This document shows positions 1-7,233 of a stretch of DNA of 10,531 nucleotides, piece after piece. Both the position numbers and the translations under genes were made by a program. The notes beneath the pieces are model-generated. The model ran no database searches. It worked only from the letters and a program-made list of their open reading frames with translations, and was not told where the DNA came from. The stretch is from the NCBI GenBank assembly GCA_021786915.1, contig JAJYMP010000640.1, positions 1 through 10,531 on the forward strand, in the 5' to 3' direction. How positions within the stretch are numbered: the first letter of the stretch is position 1; each line of letters opens with the position of its first letter. The stretch is from Chloroflexota bacterium. Its GTDB lineage: Bacteria > Chloroflexota > Limnocylindria > Limnocylindrales > CSP1-4.

Positions 1-15
1 GGGAGGGGCGGGTCG

Positions 16-954
16 ATGAGGGTCTTCTTCGCCACCGACATCCACGGCTCGGACGTGTGCTGGCGGAAGTTCCTGAACGCGGGGGCATTCCACAAGGCGG
101 ACGTGCTGATCATGGGCGGCGACATGACCGGCAAGGCGATGGTCCCGGTCGTGTCGACCAGCGGGGGTTGGGAAGTGACGATCCAGGACCAGAGGCACGT
201 CCTCTCGAGCGAGGACGAGGTCCGCGTGATGGAGAAGCGGATCCGGGACCGCGGCTACTACCCGGTCCGCCTGACCCGCGACGAGGTCGACGCGTGGGCC
301 GCCGACCCCAGCCTCGTGGACGGCCGGTTCCGGTCGGAGATGCTCGCCTCGGTCGAGCGCTGGATGGCCCTCGCCGACGATCGGCTGGCCGGCACGGGCA
401 TCCGCTGCATCGTCTCGCCCGCCAACGACGACATGTTCGAGATCGATCCGATCATCGACCGCGCCGGTCACGTCGAGCTCGGCGAGGCGAACACGATCGA
501 GCTCGACGGCTTCACGCTCGTCTCGACCGGCTGGGCCAACCCGACCCCCTGGAACACCTACCGCGAGCTGCCCGAGCCGGAGCTCCGGGAGCGGATCGAC
601 GGTCTCGTGGCCAGTGTCTCCGATCCGCGGCGCTCGATCTTCAACTTCCATGCGCCGCCATACGGCTCGAACCTCGACAGCGCCCCGCGGCTCGACGCGG
701 ACATGAAGTACGTCGCAGGTGGCCAGGCCCTCGTGCCCGTCGGTTCGCGCGCGGTCCGGGAGTCGATTCTCGCCTACAAGCCAGCACTATCGCTGCACGG
801 CCACATCCACGAGGGCAAGGGCGCCGTCCGGATCGGGTCCACGCTGGCCGTCAATCCCGGGAGCTCCTATGAGGATGGGGTGCTCCAGGCGGCGATCGTG
901 GATCTCGACAAGAAGAAGGGATCGGTGAAGCGCTATCTGCTGATCAACGGCTGA
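16..954 (+). CDS. Calcineurin-like metallophosphoesterase (Icc-related type)
   Basis: This 312-residue protein is a predicted cytoplasmic two-metal phosphoesterase. The metal-ligand motifs appear in the family order: D8-x-H10 (ATDIHGS), GGD36, N137-D138 (in PANDD, where the usual motif is GNHD/E), H212 (NFHAPP) and H263-x-H265 (HGHIH). An NPGS motif near 280-283 is typical of Icc/YfcE-like relatives. About 100 residues separate the GGD and ND motifs, with a charged segment at 52-110 that looks like a lineage insertion. There is no signal peptide. A GGGAGGGG ribosome binding site lies 7 nt before the ATG, which supports this start. The gene is followed 32 nt later by an amino acid permease on the same strand and is probably co-transcribed with it. 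The substrate (cyclic nucleotide, phosphodiester, nucleotide or protein phosphate) cannot be read from the sequence. The family call is firm; the function is open. Confidence 0.88.
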   Translation: MRVFFATDIHGSDVCWRKFLNAGAFHKADVLIMGGDMTGKAMVPVVSTSGGWEVTIQDQRHVLSSEDEVRVMEKRIRDRGYYPVRLTRDEVDAWAADPSLVDGRFRSEMLASVERWMALADDRLAGTGIRCIVSPANDDMFEIDPIIDRAGHVELGEANTIELDGFTLVSTGWANPTPWNTYRELPEPELRERIDGLVASVSDPRRSIFNFHAPPYGSNLDSAPRLDADMKYVAGGQALVPVGSRAVRESILAYKPALSLHGHIHEGKGAVRIGSTLAVNPGSSYEDGVLQAAIVDLDKKKGSVKRYLLING

Positions 955-969
955 CTGTCCAGGTACCAA

Positions 970-982
970 GGAGAGGAGGAGG
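970..982 (+). promoter_or_regulatory. Strong Shine-Dalgarno for the APC permease
   Basis: A purine run GGAGAGGAGGAGG ends 4 nt before the ATG at 987. It contains GGAGG twice, at 4- and 7-nt spacing. This fixes the permease start and suggests efficient translation initiation that does not depend on coupling to the upstream phosphoesterase. Confidence 0.75.
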
Positions 983-986
983 AAAC

Positions 987-2771
987 ATGGCATCGGGCAC
1001 GGCTCCGTCGCTGTTCCTCAGGAACGCGACGGGACTCGTCAAGGGCTGGTCCGGCTTCGACGCGTTCGTCTACTCGTTCATGTCGGTGAACCTCGTCACG
1101 CTCGGGATGTTCTACAGCTTCCTCACGTTCGGGTGGGTCCCGGACGGCTCACCGATCGCGGCGATCGTCATCTCGGCGATCGCGGTCACGTTCCTCGCGA
1201 TCACATACGCCGGCCTGATCGCGGTCATGCCCCGCGCCGGCGGCGACTACGTCTGGCAGAGCCGCGTCCTCGACGGCCTCCCCGGCGCGGTATCGGGGGC
1301 GGTCGTGTTCGGGATCGGGGCGTTCCTCGTCGGCCAGGCGCTGGCCCTCGGCGACGCCGTCGCCATCGGCACCGGAGCAGTCGGGGTGGTCGGGGGCGCC
1401 CTCCTCGGCCTGCGCCGCGGCGGGATCGGCTTCGTCCTGGCCGCCACCGGCTGGTGGTTCATCCTGGCCCTGTGGGCGCCGATCTACGGTGCCATCCTGA
1501 CGGTCGAGTTCGTCCAGCCGGTGACCGCCCTGGCCGGGCTCGAGGGCGTGTCGAACTTCTTCGGCACGCCGGACGGCGTGTTCGCGGTGTCGCTGATCGT
1601 CATCGCCCTCGTGACCGCGCTCGTCGCGCTCGGGATGGCCGGCTACGCCCGCGTCCAGCGAGCGAGCCTGTACGTGGGGCTGGCCGTGCTCGCGGTCGTC
1701 TTCGTGCTCATGCTCGTCTCGTCGCAGGCCGACTTCCAGCGTGCCTTCGACCGCGAGGCGTCGAGCCTGTTCGGGGTGACGAACGCCTACCAGTCGACGA
1801 TCGACACGACGGCCACCTTCTACGGAGCGCCGTTCGCCGGCCTCGACCCGTTCGCCTTCGGACCGGGCACCCTGGCCCTCGTTCCGTTCATGTTCTTCTG
1901 GATCCTCTACCCGAACTGGGGCGCCACGCTGTACGGCGAGGTCCGCGGCGCCGGCGACTTCCGGAAGGTCCTGAACGGGATGCTCGGCGGGATCTGGGTG
2001 ACCGCGGTCCTCGCGGTCGTCTTCGTCCTGCTCGCGGCCAAGACGTTCGGCTGGGAGTTCTTCCAGGCGACGAACGCGAACTTCGGAGACACGTTCTACG
2101 GGGTGGCCGACGCACCCGCCCCGGTCATCCCGGTCTGGGGCTACCCGCCGCTCCTCGCCTCGTTCCTCGTTGACAGCCGGGTCGTCCAGATCGCGATCGT
2201 CGTCCTGTTCGGGGCGTGGTTCCTCGGCTGGGCCGGGACGCTGTTCCTGTCCTCGACGCGGATGATCTTCGCCGCGGCGTTCGACCGGATCCTGCCCGAG
2301 GCGGCCGCGCGCGTCTCGGACCGCGGCGTCCCGATGGTGGCGCTCCTGCTGATCATGGTCCCGTCGGTCGTGCTCAGCTGGTTCTACGCCTACAACGCCG
2401 ACTTCGTCGGGCTCACGCTCGATGCCACGCTCGTGATCGCGGTCACGTTCCTCGGCAGCTCCGTGGCCGCCACGATCCTGCCCTACTGGAAGAAGGAGCT
2501 GTACGCGAATTCGCCCCTCGCGCGCTACTCGATCGGCGGTCTGCCGCTGATCAGCCTGGCCGGCGGGATCACGACCGTGATCCTCGTCTGGGTGCTCGTC
2601 GAGTGGCTGACCAACAGCCTGTACGGGATCGGCGTCGGGAACACCCAGTCGATCATCTTCCTCGGCATCCTCTACGGCGCCGCGGTCGTCCTCTACGTCG
2701 TCGCCCGCCTGTACCGCAAGGCGCAGGGGATCGACCTCGAGGCGATCCACGCCGAGATCCCCGCCGAGTAG
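987..2771 (+). CDS. APC-superfamily amino acid/polyamine permease
   Basis: This 594-residue integral membrane protein is a predicted secondary transporter of amino acids or related amines. It begins with the conserved family opening (LRNATGLVKGWSGFDAF, about residues 11-27). Next comes TM1 at about 25-47, TM2 at about 57-80, and the loop signature MPRAGGDYVW (about 81-90), which is characteristic of APC permeases. I count about 13-14 hydrophobic segments. The family core usually has 12 helices in about 450-500 residues, so this is a long member. The extra length includes a Gly-rich hydrophobic stretch around 120-143, a polar extracytoplasmic-looking region around 245-290, and C-terminal helices at about 515-540 and 553-577. 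The gene lies 32 nt after the metallophosphoesterase. The stop is followed at once by a UUCG hairpin. The specific substrate is unknown; the family is clear. Confidence 0.88.
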   Translation: MASGTAPSLFLRNATGLVKGWSGFDAFVYSFMSVNLVTLGMFYSFLTFGWVPDGSPIAAIVISAIAVTFLAITYAGLIAVMPRAGGDYVWQSRVLDGLPGAVSGAVVFGIGAFLVGQALALGDAVAIGTGAVGVVGGALLGLRRGGIGFVLAATGWWFILALWAPIYGAILTVEFVQPVTALAGLEGVSNFFGTPDGVFAVSLIVIALVTALVALGMAGYARVQRASLYVGLAVLAVVFVLMLVSSQADFQRAFDREASSLFGVTNAYQSTIDTTATFYGAPFAGLDPFAFGPGTLALVPFMFFWILYPNWGATLYGEVRGAGDFRKVLNGMLGGIWVTAVLAVVFVLLAAKTFGWEFFQATNANFGDTFYGVADAPAPVIPVWGYPPLLASFLVDSRVVQIAIVVLFGAWFLGWAGTLFLSSTRMIFAAAFDRILPEAAARVSDRGVPMVALLLIMVPSVVLSWFYAYNADFVGLTLDATLVIAVTFLGSSVAATILPYWKKELYANSPLARYSIGGLPLISLAGGITTVILVWVLVEWLTNSLYGIGVGNTQSIIFLGILYGAAVVLYVVARLYRKAQGIDLEAIHAEIPAE

Positions 2772-2774
2772 GCC

Positions 2775-2786
2775 GCCCTTCGGGGC
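2775..2786 (+). terminator. UUCG-tetraloop hairpin after the permease stop
   Basis: GCCC-TTCG-GGGC starts 4 nt after the TAG stop. The 4-bp stem is short, but C(UUCG)G is an exceptionally stable tetraloop, and TTCT follows. It may act as an mRNA 3'-end stabiliser or part of a weak terminator. There is no true U-tract. Confidence 0.4.
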
Positions 2787-2803
2787 TTCTCGGGAACCTG
2801 GCT

Positions 2804-2836
2804 CGACCGGGTCCGGCACGCCGCCGGGCCCGGTCG
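2804..2836. terminator. Candidate bidirectional terminator between convergent genes
   Basis: Arms 2804-2817 and 2823-2836 pair over 14 positions with one T-G wobble (2812/2828), around a 5-nt loop ACGCC. The element lies in the 70-nt gap between the stops of the permease (+) and the ALDH (-), where a shared terminator is expected. It lacks a T-run on either side, so it may stop polymerase only weakly or work with Rho. Read from the minus strand, the wobble becomes an A-C mismatch, so it should be slightly stronger for + transcripts. Confidence 0.55.
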
Positions 2837-2841
2837 CCGGC

Positions 2842-4329
2842 TCAGCCCCGGAACCAGCCTGTCACCGCCGGCCGCGTGTTCTGGTAGATGTGCTTCGCCT
2901 CGCGGTACTCGTCGAGGCCGCTCGGACCGAGCTCGCGTCCGATCCCCGACTGCTTGAAGCCGCCCCATTCGGCCTGGGGCAGGTAACGGTTGTACTCGTT
3001 GATCCAGACCGTGCCATGGCGCAGACGGGCCGCGACCCGTTGGGCCCGGCCCGCGTCGGCCGTCCAGACCGCACCGGCCAGCCCGTAACTCGTATCGTTG
3101 CCGAGCCGGATCGCCTCATCCTCGGTCGTGAAGCGTTCGACCGTGACGACCGGGCCAAAGACCTCCTCGCGAACGATCGTCATCTCCCTCGTCACGTCGG
3201 CGAACACGGTGGGCCGGAGGTAGAAACCGGCCTGCAGCTCTGGCTCGACGGGTCGCGTCCCGCCGGTGACCAGTCGGGCGCCCTCGGCCACGGCCGAGGC
3301 GATGTACCGCTCGACCTTGGCGCGGTGCTCGGCCGTGATCAGCGCGCCGGTCTCTGTCGCGGGATCGAGCCCCGGTCCAAGGCGGATCCGGTCAGCTCGC
3401 CGAGCCAGTTCTTCGACGAAGCGGTCGTGGATCGATGCCTCGACGATCAGGCGGCACCCGGCCGAGCAGACCTGCCCGGAGTGCAGGAAGGCAGCGGTCA
3501 GCGCGTTGTCGAGGGCGATCTCGAAGTCGGCGTCGGCGAACACGATGTTCGGGCTCTTGCCGCCGAGCTCGAGGGCAACCCGCTTGATGTTGGCGACCGC
3601 ACCGCGCATGAGCGCGCGGCCGGCCTCGATCCCCCCGGTCAGCGACACGAGATCGACGTCCGGGCTGTCCGCGAGCGCCTGGCCAACACGGCCGCCGGGA
3701 CCGAGCACGAGATTCACCACGCCGGCCGGGACGCCGGCCTCCTCGAGCAACCTGGTCAGGTGGATGGTTGTGAGCGGCGTCACCTGGGCCGGCTTCATGA
3801 CCGCGGTGTTCCCCGCGGCGAGCGCAGGGGCGATCTTCCAGCTCATCTGCAGGAGCGGGTAGTTCCAGGGGCCGATCAGGGCACAGACCCCGACCGGCTC
3901 GTACACGATCCGGCTGAGCGCGTCGGGAGACCCGGTGGCGACGACCCGACCCGCCTCCTTGTCGGCAAGCCCGGCGTAGTAGCGGAAGACGCTGATCACG
4001 TCGTCGACGTCGTACTCGGACTCGCGGAGCGCCTTGCCGGTGTTCAGGGTTTCGGCCCGGGCGATCGCCTCGCGGTCGCGGGCGAGCAGGTCCGCGACCC
4101 GCGACAGGAGCGCCCCGCGCTCGACCGCCGGCCGGTGGGGCCAGTCCGATTCGTCGAACGCGCGGCGGGCGGCCGCGATCGCCCGGGCGACGTCGGCGTC
4201 GGCTGCGACGTCGACCTCGGCGACGACGCTCCCGTCCGAGGGATAGATGACCGGGCTGCGCTCACCGGTCGTGCCATGGATCCAGCTGCCGCCGATGAAC
4301 AGGGTGGGCTCGCTCATGGAGGAGAGCAT
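2842..4329 (-). CDS. Betaine-aldehyde-dehydrogenase-type NAD(P)-dependent ALDH
   Basis: This 495-residue soluble dehydrogenase oxidises an aldehyde to its acid. Family landmarks are intact: GPWNYP at 153-158 (Asn157), MKPAQ with Lys179 (cofactor binding), SLTGGIEAG at 229-237, ELGGKSP with general base Glu254, GQVCSAG with nucleophile Cys288, and EEVFGPV with Glu389. The C-terminal region carries WGGFKQSGIGRELG and EYREAKHIYQNT, then GWF. Together with the full length, this resembles glycine betaine aldehyde dehydrogenases (GbsA/BetB group) more than generic ALDHs. An aminoaldehyde substrate from polyamine breakdown is a realistic alternative. Start choice is uncertain: ATG at 4329 has only a weak GC-rich GGGCGGG upstream, and ATG at 4317 (MSEPTLF) has no Shine-Dalgarno at all. 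The gene is the last on the minus strand, 253 nt after the HAD gene, so it may have its own promoter. No choline dehydrogenase lies in the window. Confidence 0.88.
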   Translation of the reverse strand: MLSSMSEPTLFIGGSWIHGTTGERSPVIYPSDGSVVAEVDVAADADVARAIAAARRAFDESDWPHRPAVERGALLSRVADLLARDREAIARAETLNTGKALRESEYDVDDVISVFRYYAGLADKEAGRVVATGSPDALSRIVYEPVGVCALIGPWNYPLLQMSWKIAPALAAGNTAVMKPAQVTPLTTIHLTRLLEEAGVPAGVVNLVLGPGGRVGQALADSPDVDLVSLTGGIEAGRALMRGAVANIKRVALELGGKSPNIVFADADFEIALDNALTAAFLHSGQVCSAGCRLIVEASIHDRFVEELARRADRIRLGPGLDPATETGALITAEHRAKVERYIASAVAEGARLVTGGTRPVEPELQAGFYLRPTVFADVTREMTIVREEVFGPVVTVERFTTEDEAIRLGNDTSYGLAGAVWTADAGRAQRVAARLRHGTVWINEYNRYLPQAEWGGFKQSGIGRELGPSGLDEYREAKHIYQNTRPAVTGWFRG

Positions 4330-4582
4330 CGTGGCCCGCCCGGCGCCGCGTCAAGGGCGTCCCGCAGGGCGTCCCGCAGGGCGTGTCGGAGGACAGCGAA
4401 TCAGTCCGAGCCAAGGGGACAGCGATTGCGTCACCCTCGATCCCATGGAGACGAGGGAGATCACCTTGGATGCTCGGGCACAGCAGCGCGTCGTCGCACC
4501 GCGGGTCGTCGCTGGATCGTGCGGATCGTGCCTGCCTGGCCAGCCGCTCTCCTGTCACGGTGCGAGGCCGGCAGGAACGCCA
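4330..4582. other. Gap between HAD and ALDH genes, with short repeats
   Basis: I see no convincing gene in these 253 nt. The gap contains a 12-bp tandem repeat at 4354-4389, a 9-bp direct duplication GGATCGTGC at 4514-4531, and the distal arm of an inverted repeat at 4563-4569. Any ALDH promoter should be here on the minus strand. I could not find a -10/-35 pair worth reporting. Small open frames across it on both strands have no recognisable protein character. Confidence 0.5.
4354..4389. repeat. 12-bp tandem repeat, about 2.6 copies
   Basis: The unit AGGGCGTCCCGC occurs at 4354-4365 and 4366-4377. A diverged third copy at 4378-4389 (AGGGCGTGTCGG) matches at the first seven positions. It begins 25 nt upstream of the ALDH start. 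It may be slippage-derived or a protein-binding array; nothing in the sequence decides between these. Confidence 0.7.
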
Positions 4583-4592
4583 TCAGGCCTCG
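4563..4592. terminator. Inverted repeat at the end of the HAD gene
   Basis: Arms CGAGGCC (4563-4569) and GGCCTCG (4586-4592) are perfect 7-bp complements around a 16-nt loop. The proximal arm is in the last HAD codons and the stop codon falls in the loop. A secondary GGC/GCC pairing (4570-4572 with 4579-4581) extends it with a bulge. It could end or stabilise the transporter-HAD transcript. No T-run follows, so confidence is low. Confidence 0.3.
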
Positions 4593-5329
4593 ACCAGGGC
4601 GGCGACCGACGGGAGAATCAGGTCCGCCAGCGGCGCGAGGTCCTCGCGCCCGCCGATCCCGGACAGGACGCCGATGACCACCCCCGCGCCGGCCGCGCGA
4701 CCCATCGCCAGATCGGCCGGTGAGTCTCCGATGACCGCGGCCCGCGAGGGCTCCCGGCCGAGCATCCGGCACAGGTGCCAGACCATGTCCGGAGCCGGCT
4801 TGACCGGCAGGCCGTCATCAGCACAGACGAGGGCGTCGACCAGGTCGGCGACATCGAGCGCCGCGAGCGTTTGCTCGGTGGGCGATCGATCGTCCGTCGT
4901 CGCGACGGCGATCCCCAGGCCTCGTTCACGAAGTGCTCCGAAGAGGGACCTCACGTCGGCCAGCGGACGGGCCAGCGCCACCGGGTCCGGCGGTTGCCAG
5001 ACTCGACCGATGGTCGCCTCGGCAGCGGTCCGGGGGCCACCGGCCGAGGTGAGGATGGTCACCGCCAGCTCTCGCAGCTCCGCCATCGGCGTCCCCGCCA
5101 GCGCGCCCCCGGACAGGACGTGGCCGGCAGCAGGATCGAATCCGAACGCCTGGTAGAGCTCCGCCCTGATCGCCTCGTCGGCCGCCGAGCCGAGCCGTCG
5201 CGTAAGCTCAGCCAGCCACGAGCCCCACATCGCGTCGAAGTCGATGAGCGTCCCGTCCTTGTCGAAGACGATCAGCTCGATCCCGGCCAGACGGCTGGCG
5301 ACCCCCGATCGCGGTCGGGCCGGGCTCAC
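4583..5329 (-). CDS. HAD-superfamily hydrolase, phosphoglycolate-phosphatase-like
   Basis: This 248-residue soluble HAD hydrolase is a predicted small-molecule phosphatase. Motif I is VFDKDGTLID, with nucleophile Asp23 and acid/base Asp25. Motif II is a Thr at 144/145 (VATTDDR), motif III is Lys177 (PVKPAPD), and motif IV is GDSPADL with Asp202 and Asp206. Residues 31-120 form a helical cap like that of phosphoglycolate phosphatase/Gph-type enzymes. The start is GTG at 5329, which overlaps the ATPase stop as GTGA. A GGAGG lies only 1 nt upstream, so translation probably depends on coupling. The operon position, directly after an ABC ATPase, suggests it dephosphorylates an imported compound or its product. 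That is inference. It is not phosphonoacetaldehyde hydrolase by its motif I. Confidence 0.85.
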   Translation of the reverse strand: MSPARPRSGVASRLAGIELIVFDKDGTLIDFDAMWGSWLAELTRRLGSAADEAIRAELYQAFGFDPAAGHVLSGGALAGTPMAELRELAVTILTSAGGPRTAAEATIGRVWQPPDPVALARPLADVRSLFGALRERGLGIAVATTDDRSPTEQTLAALDVADLVDALVCADDGLPVKPAPDMVWHLCRMLGREPSRAAVIGDSPADLAMGRAAGAGVVIGVLSGIGGREDLAPLADLILPSVAALVEA

Positions 5330-6429
5330 GCCTCCGACGAGACGTCCGCGTTCGGGGCTGCGGCCGCCCGGTCGAGCACCACGCAGGCCTCCGGCGGGAA
5401 GGAGACGGTCACCACCTCGCCGATCGCGGGAAGCGCCAGGTTCGGGGCATTGAACGTGTCGAGCGAGATGGACGGCCCATCCCCCAGGCGAATCCGGATC
5501 CGGACGATCGAGCCCAAGAAGCTGACGTCCTGGATCGTGCCGCGCAGACGGTTCTGCCCGCTCTGACCGTCGCCGAGCGAGATGCTCTCGGGCCGGAGCG
5601 CGACCGAGACGATCGCGCCGGCGGATGCGCCAGTGATGGGCATTGCCGCGCGGATCTCCTGGCCCTCCACCATGAGCCGGCCGGTGGCAGCTTCGACGAC
5701 GTAGCTGTCGAACAGGTTGAGCGTCCCAACGAACGAGGCCACGAACGCGGTGGCCGGGAAATTGTAGATTTCCGACGGGGACCCGATCTGCTCGATCCGA
5801 CCCTCGCTCATCACGACCACCCGGTCCGAGAGCGACAGGGCCTCCTCCTGGTCGTGGGTGACGTAGACCGTGGTGATCCCGAGTTCGCGCTGGATCGACC
5901 TGATCTCCGTCCGCAGCATGACCCGGATCTTGGCATCGAGCGCCGACAATGGTTCGTCGAGGAGCAGCACCTGGGGCTCGATCGCGAGCGCTCGGGCGAG
6001 GGCCACTCGCTGCTGCTGGCCGCCGGAGAGCTGATACGGGTAGCGCGAGCCCCTGCCCTGGAGGTGGATGAGTGCCAGCAGTTCGCCCACGCGGCGGGCG
6101 ATATCCTCCTTCGGTCGTTTACGCACCTTCAGGCCGAAGCCAATGTTGTCCGCCACGGTCATGTTCGGGAACAGTGCATAGGACTGGAAGACCATGCCCA
6201 CATTGCGCTGGTTCGGCGGGCGGTGGGTGATGTCCACGCCGTCCACCAGGATGGTGCCCGCATCCGGCCGCTCGAACCCGGCGATCATCCGGAGCGTCGT
6301 CGTCTTGCCGCAACCGCTGGGTCCCAGGAGGGAGATGAACTCGCCCCGCTGGGCCTGCAGGTTGAAGTCCTCGACCGCGACGACGCTGCCGAAGAACTTC
6401 TGCACGCCGGTGAGCTGGAGGAAGGTCAT
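5326..6429 (-). CDS. ABC importer ATPase, PotA/FbpC-type
   Basis: This 367-residue protein is the energising subunit of a type I ABC importer on the cytoplasmic face of the membrane. Walker A is GPSGCGKT at 36-43, the Q-loop Gln82 is in VFQSYALFP, the signature LSGGQQQR is at 134-141, Walker B is VLLLDEP with Asp158/Glu159, the D-loop is SALD at 162-165, and the switch His192 is in VTHDQ. A C-terminal TOBE-like regulatory region spans about 260-355. This matches the MalK/PotA/FbpC subfamily of about 350-370 residues. The ATG at 6429 has a GGGAGA Shine-Dalgarno about 10 nt upstream. It lies 15 nt after permease 2 and its stop overlaps the HAD start. The subfamily serves polyamine, iron, phosphonate, thiamine and sugar uptake, so substrate is not implied. 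Confidence 0.93.
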   Translation of the reverse strand: MTFLQLTGVQKFFGSVVAVEDFNLQAQRGEFISLLGPSGCGKTTTLRMIAGFERPDAGTILVDGVDITHRPPNQRNVGMVFQSYALFPNMTVADNIGFGLKVRKRPKEDIARRVGELLALIHLQGRGSRYPYQLSGGQQQRVALARALAIEPQVLLLDEPLSALDAKIRVMLRTEIRSIQRELGITTVYVTHDQEEALSLSDRVVVMSEGRIEQIGSPSEIYNFPATAFVASFVGTLNLFDSYVVEAATGRLMVEGQEIRAAMPITGASAGAIVSVALRPESISLGDGQSGQNRLRGTIQDVSFLGSIVRIRIRLGDGPSISLDTFNAPNLALPAIGEVVTVSFPPEACVVLDRAAAAPNADVSSEA

Positions 6430-6444
6430 CGTGCGCTCGTCTCC

Positions 6445-7233
6445 CTACCTTGCACCGGCCACCTGGACGCGCGTCCTCGCGCCGCGACCGAGGAACGCGA
6501 TGATGGCCATCGCCAGCCAGGTCAGCCCGAAGCTGATCAGGGAGACGGCCGCCGGCTCGAATACCTTGTTCTGCCCGAGCAGCGAGAGATAGGGGCCGAA
6601 GGCAGGGCGCGCCAGGAAGTTCGCGATCGTGTATTCGCCGATGACGATGGCCAGGGTCAGGAAGGCGCCGGAGATGAGTGCCGTGCGCAGATTGGGAAAG
6701 ATCACCGTCAGGATGATCCGGGCCCAGCCCGCACCGAGGCTCTGGGCCGCCTCCGTCAGGGTCGCCACATCGATCGCCGCGAGGCCCGTATCGACCGCTC
6801 GATACATGTACGGGAATGACAGCACGACGTAGGCCGCCACCAGGAGGAGGTCGCTGCCGACATCGGTGGCCGTCAGGAGGAGCGGCTGGCGGCTGTAGAT
6901 CCGGATGATTCCGAACACGAGGATGACCGGCGGGATGACGAACGGCATCAGAGTCACGAACTCCACGACCGGCCGGAGGCGCGGCAGCTTGAGCCGCACC
7001 CAGTAGGCGGTGGGCACGATGACCAGCAGGCTGACCACGATGGTCAGGATCCCGATCACGAACGAGTAGCGCAGGCTGTCGACAAACCTGAAGTCCTTGA
7101 GCACGTTCTGGTAGGCCAGGCCGAAGGGCTTCGCGCGCATCGAGAACTCGAAGGTCGCCACGAGGGGCAGCAGGAAGTAGATCGCCCCGAGGGTGAAGAT
7201 CGCCCATGACCAGAACGAACCCCGCCGTCTCAT
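6445..7233 (-). CDS. ABC transporter permease 2 (PotC-like)
   Basis: This 262-residue inner-membrane permease subunit shows about six hydrophobic segments: residues 11-29, 57-77, 90-112, 128-147, 183-203 and 230-249. The cytoplasmic EAA loop that docks on the ATPase is at about 161-180 (EAAQSLGA, then FP at 179-180). The start is ATG at 7233, in a 4-nt ATGA overlap with the stop of permease 1. A longer in-frame reading upstream runs antisense-like through permease 1 and has no membrane character, so the short start is right. No good Shine-Dalgarno is visible (a GGAG lies about 12 nt away), so initiation probably relies on coupling. With permease 1 it forms the heterodimeric channel. Confidence 0.92.
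   Translation of the reverse strand: MRRRGSFWSWAIFTLGAIYFLLPLVATFEFSMRAKPFGLAYQNVLKDFRFVDSLRYSFVIGILTIVVSLLVIVPTAYWVRLKLPRLRPVVEFVTLMPFVIPPVILVFGIIRIYSRQPLLLTATDVGSDLLLVAAYVVLSFPYMYRAVDTGLAAIDVATLTEAAQSLGAGWARIILTVIFPNLRTALISGAFLTLAIVIGEYTIANFLARPAFGPYLSLLGQNKVFEPAAVSLISFGLTWLAMAIIAFLGRGARTRVQVAGAR

Noticed and set aside
1149..2819. Long open frame on the minus strand opposite the APC permease (556 codons)
   Set aside because: The translation is a low-complexity Arg/Asp/Glu/Gly string with no motifs. It mirrors the codon bias of the membrane protein on the other strand.
2890..4677. Long plus-strand frame opposite the ALDH (595 codons)
   Set aside because: It has no domain character, and the ALDH on the other strand has every catalytic motif. 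This is a GC-driven shadow.
4583..5329. Phosphonoacetaldehyde hydrolase (PhnX) for a 2-aminoethylphosphonate operon
   Set aside because: Motif I is DKDGT rather than the tryptophan-containing D-W-A-G-T type expected for PhnX, and no PhnW transaminase is present. Organophosphonate uptake by the importer itself is not excluded.
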